From NCBI GenBank assembly GCA_002441085.1, contig DJVF01000025.1, positions 1 to 16,073 of the forward strand: a DNA stretch of 16,073 nt, read 5' to 3'. This DNA comes from Patescibacteria group bacterium UBA6263 (GTDB lineage Bacteria; Patescibacteriota; Gracilibacteria; Absconditabacterales; Absconditicoccaceae). Within the stretch, counting starts at the first letter, position 1; each line of letters starts with the position of its first letter. A model generated the notes under the pieces. That model was not told the DNA's origin. It did no database searches and saw only the letters and a list, made by a program, of their open reading frames with translations. Position numbers and translations under genes: made by a program. Shown piece after piece: positions 15,596 through 16,073 of this stretch.

Positions 15596-16073
15596 ATGAA
15601 AGACTACAAACAAATAATACAAAGCGAGTATAGAACTCACACCATCAAACAAATAGATGAAACTTTTATATGACAGATCGTCACACTTACCTGACGAATA
15701 TTATCTATCCGCGATCATTGAGAACTAATATTTATAGACCTCAGAGAAGATTGAGAACTTTTTCAAATCAAATTTTCTCGTGATAGTTTCTGAGATATAG
15801 ATTATATCACCAAACTCAAAAAAGAATCCGTGATACAAATCATATGAAGAATAATCTCTAGATCTTCAGACGATATCAACACCAAAATAAAATCATGAAC
15901 TATAGAAATGGACTGTCAACAAATCCTAGTTTTATCACAATCCAAGGCGCTGCCTTTTGCAATAAGTGATGCCAAACACACCTGAGAAACACTCAGATTA
16001 AAATATAGATTTTTGGATCTAAGAAGCCACGAAACCAGAGACAGAATAGTCCAAAGATATCAAATCATTTCTT
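15596..16073 (+). CDS. aspS: Aspartyl-tRNA synthetase, N-terminal part (continues past window)
   Basis: 159 codons are visible. The first ~115 residues form the OB-fold anticodon-binding domain (QIVTLTGRILSIRDHG, LIFIDLREDGELFQI). The class II entry block follows: LPFAISDAKHTGETLRLKYR then FLDLRSHETRDRIVQRYQII, which is the bacterial AspRS pattern (LPF...E.LRLKYRYLDLR) and not that of LysRS or AsnRS. Several glycines are TGA. It is preceded by an Asn-rich leader peptide, an attenuator and a palindromic repeat. The leader suggests that this enzyme is non-discriminating and charges both tRNA-Asp and tRNA-Asn with Asp. The residues that decide this can be partly examined in the OB domain, but I cannot call them without alignment. 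Confidence 0.92.

Noticed and set aside
1..16073. CRISPR arrays, tRNA or rRNA genes, transposases.
   Set aside because: No regularly spaced direct repeats, cloverleaf sequences or transposase motifs were found on either strand; the only repeats are the small palindromes listed.

Overview
Organism. The reading frames only make sense if TGA is read as glycine (genetic code 25) and stops are TAA/TAG. Under that code the window is densely packed with intact, recognisable bacterial proteins; under the standard code almost all of them shatter. With the very AT-rich composition, this points to a candidate-phylum bacterium of the Absconditabacteria (SR1) / Gracilibacteria (BD1-5) type. The sequence does not decide between the two.

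Layout. (1) Positions 1-4119, plus strand: a cell-surface locus. It holds the C-terminal end of a Gly-rich beta-type surface protein, a cohesin-like protein with a signal peptide and a C-terminal membrane anchor, and a 1005-residue secreted protein with an SLH-like C-terminal region. A patatin-like lipase follows (4181-4966). (2) Positions 4969-9233, minus strand: an anaerobic deoxyribonucleotide operon read as nrdD (735 aa), a separate 69-aa ORF carrying the glycyl-radical motif, a Nudix hydrolase, a frameshifted second Nudix hydrolase, and nrdG. Two NrdR-box-like palindromes 33 bp apart lie upstream, one covering the putative -10. (3) Positions 9425-11314, minus strand: two small ORFs and purB. 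purB has no TGA-glycine codon at all and its own promoter and terminator, so it looks imported. (4) Positions 11417-15152, plus strand: a threonine-rich leader peptide with antiterminator and terminator hairpins, a Nudix-like gene, thrS, a 105-aa conserved-looking protein, a glutaredoxin-like CxxC protein and a C39-like peptidase-fold protein. (5) Positions 15210-16073, plus strand: an asparagine-rich leader peptide with an equivalent attenuator, then the 5' part of aspS.

How it works together. The most striking feature is the pair of ribosome-dependent transcription attenuators in front of two aminoacyl-tRNA synthetase genes. Thr codons precede thrS, as expected. Asn codons precede aspS. The second case suggests the AspRS is non-discriminating and supplies Asp-tRNA(Asn) for amidation to Asn-tRNA(Asn). 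A related imperfect palindromic repeat (GTCATTGCGAG family) sits just upstream of each synthetase start. The nrd operon couples dNTP synthesis, its radical activase and Nudix pool-cleaning enzymes, and its glycyl-radical domain appears to be supplied in trans.

Almost no gene has a recognisable Shine-Dalgarno sequence. No tRNA, rRNA, CRISPR array or transposase was found. All functional calls are from reading motifs; no database search was run.
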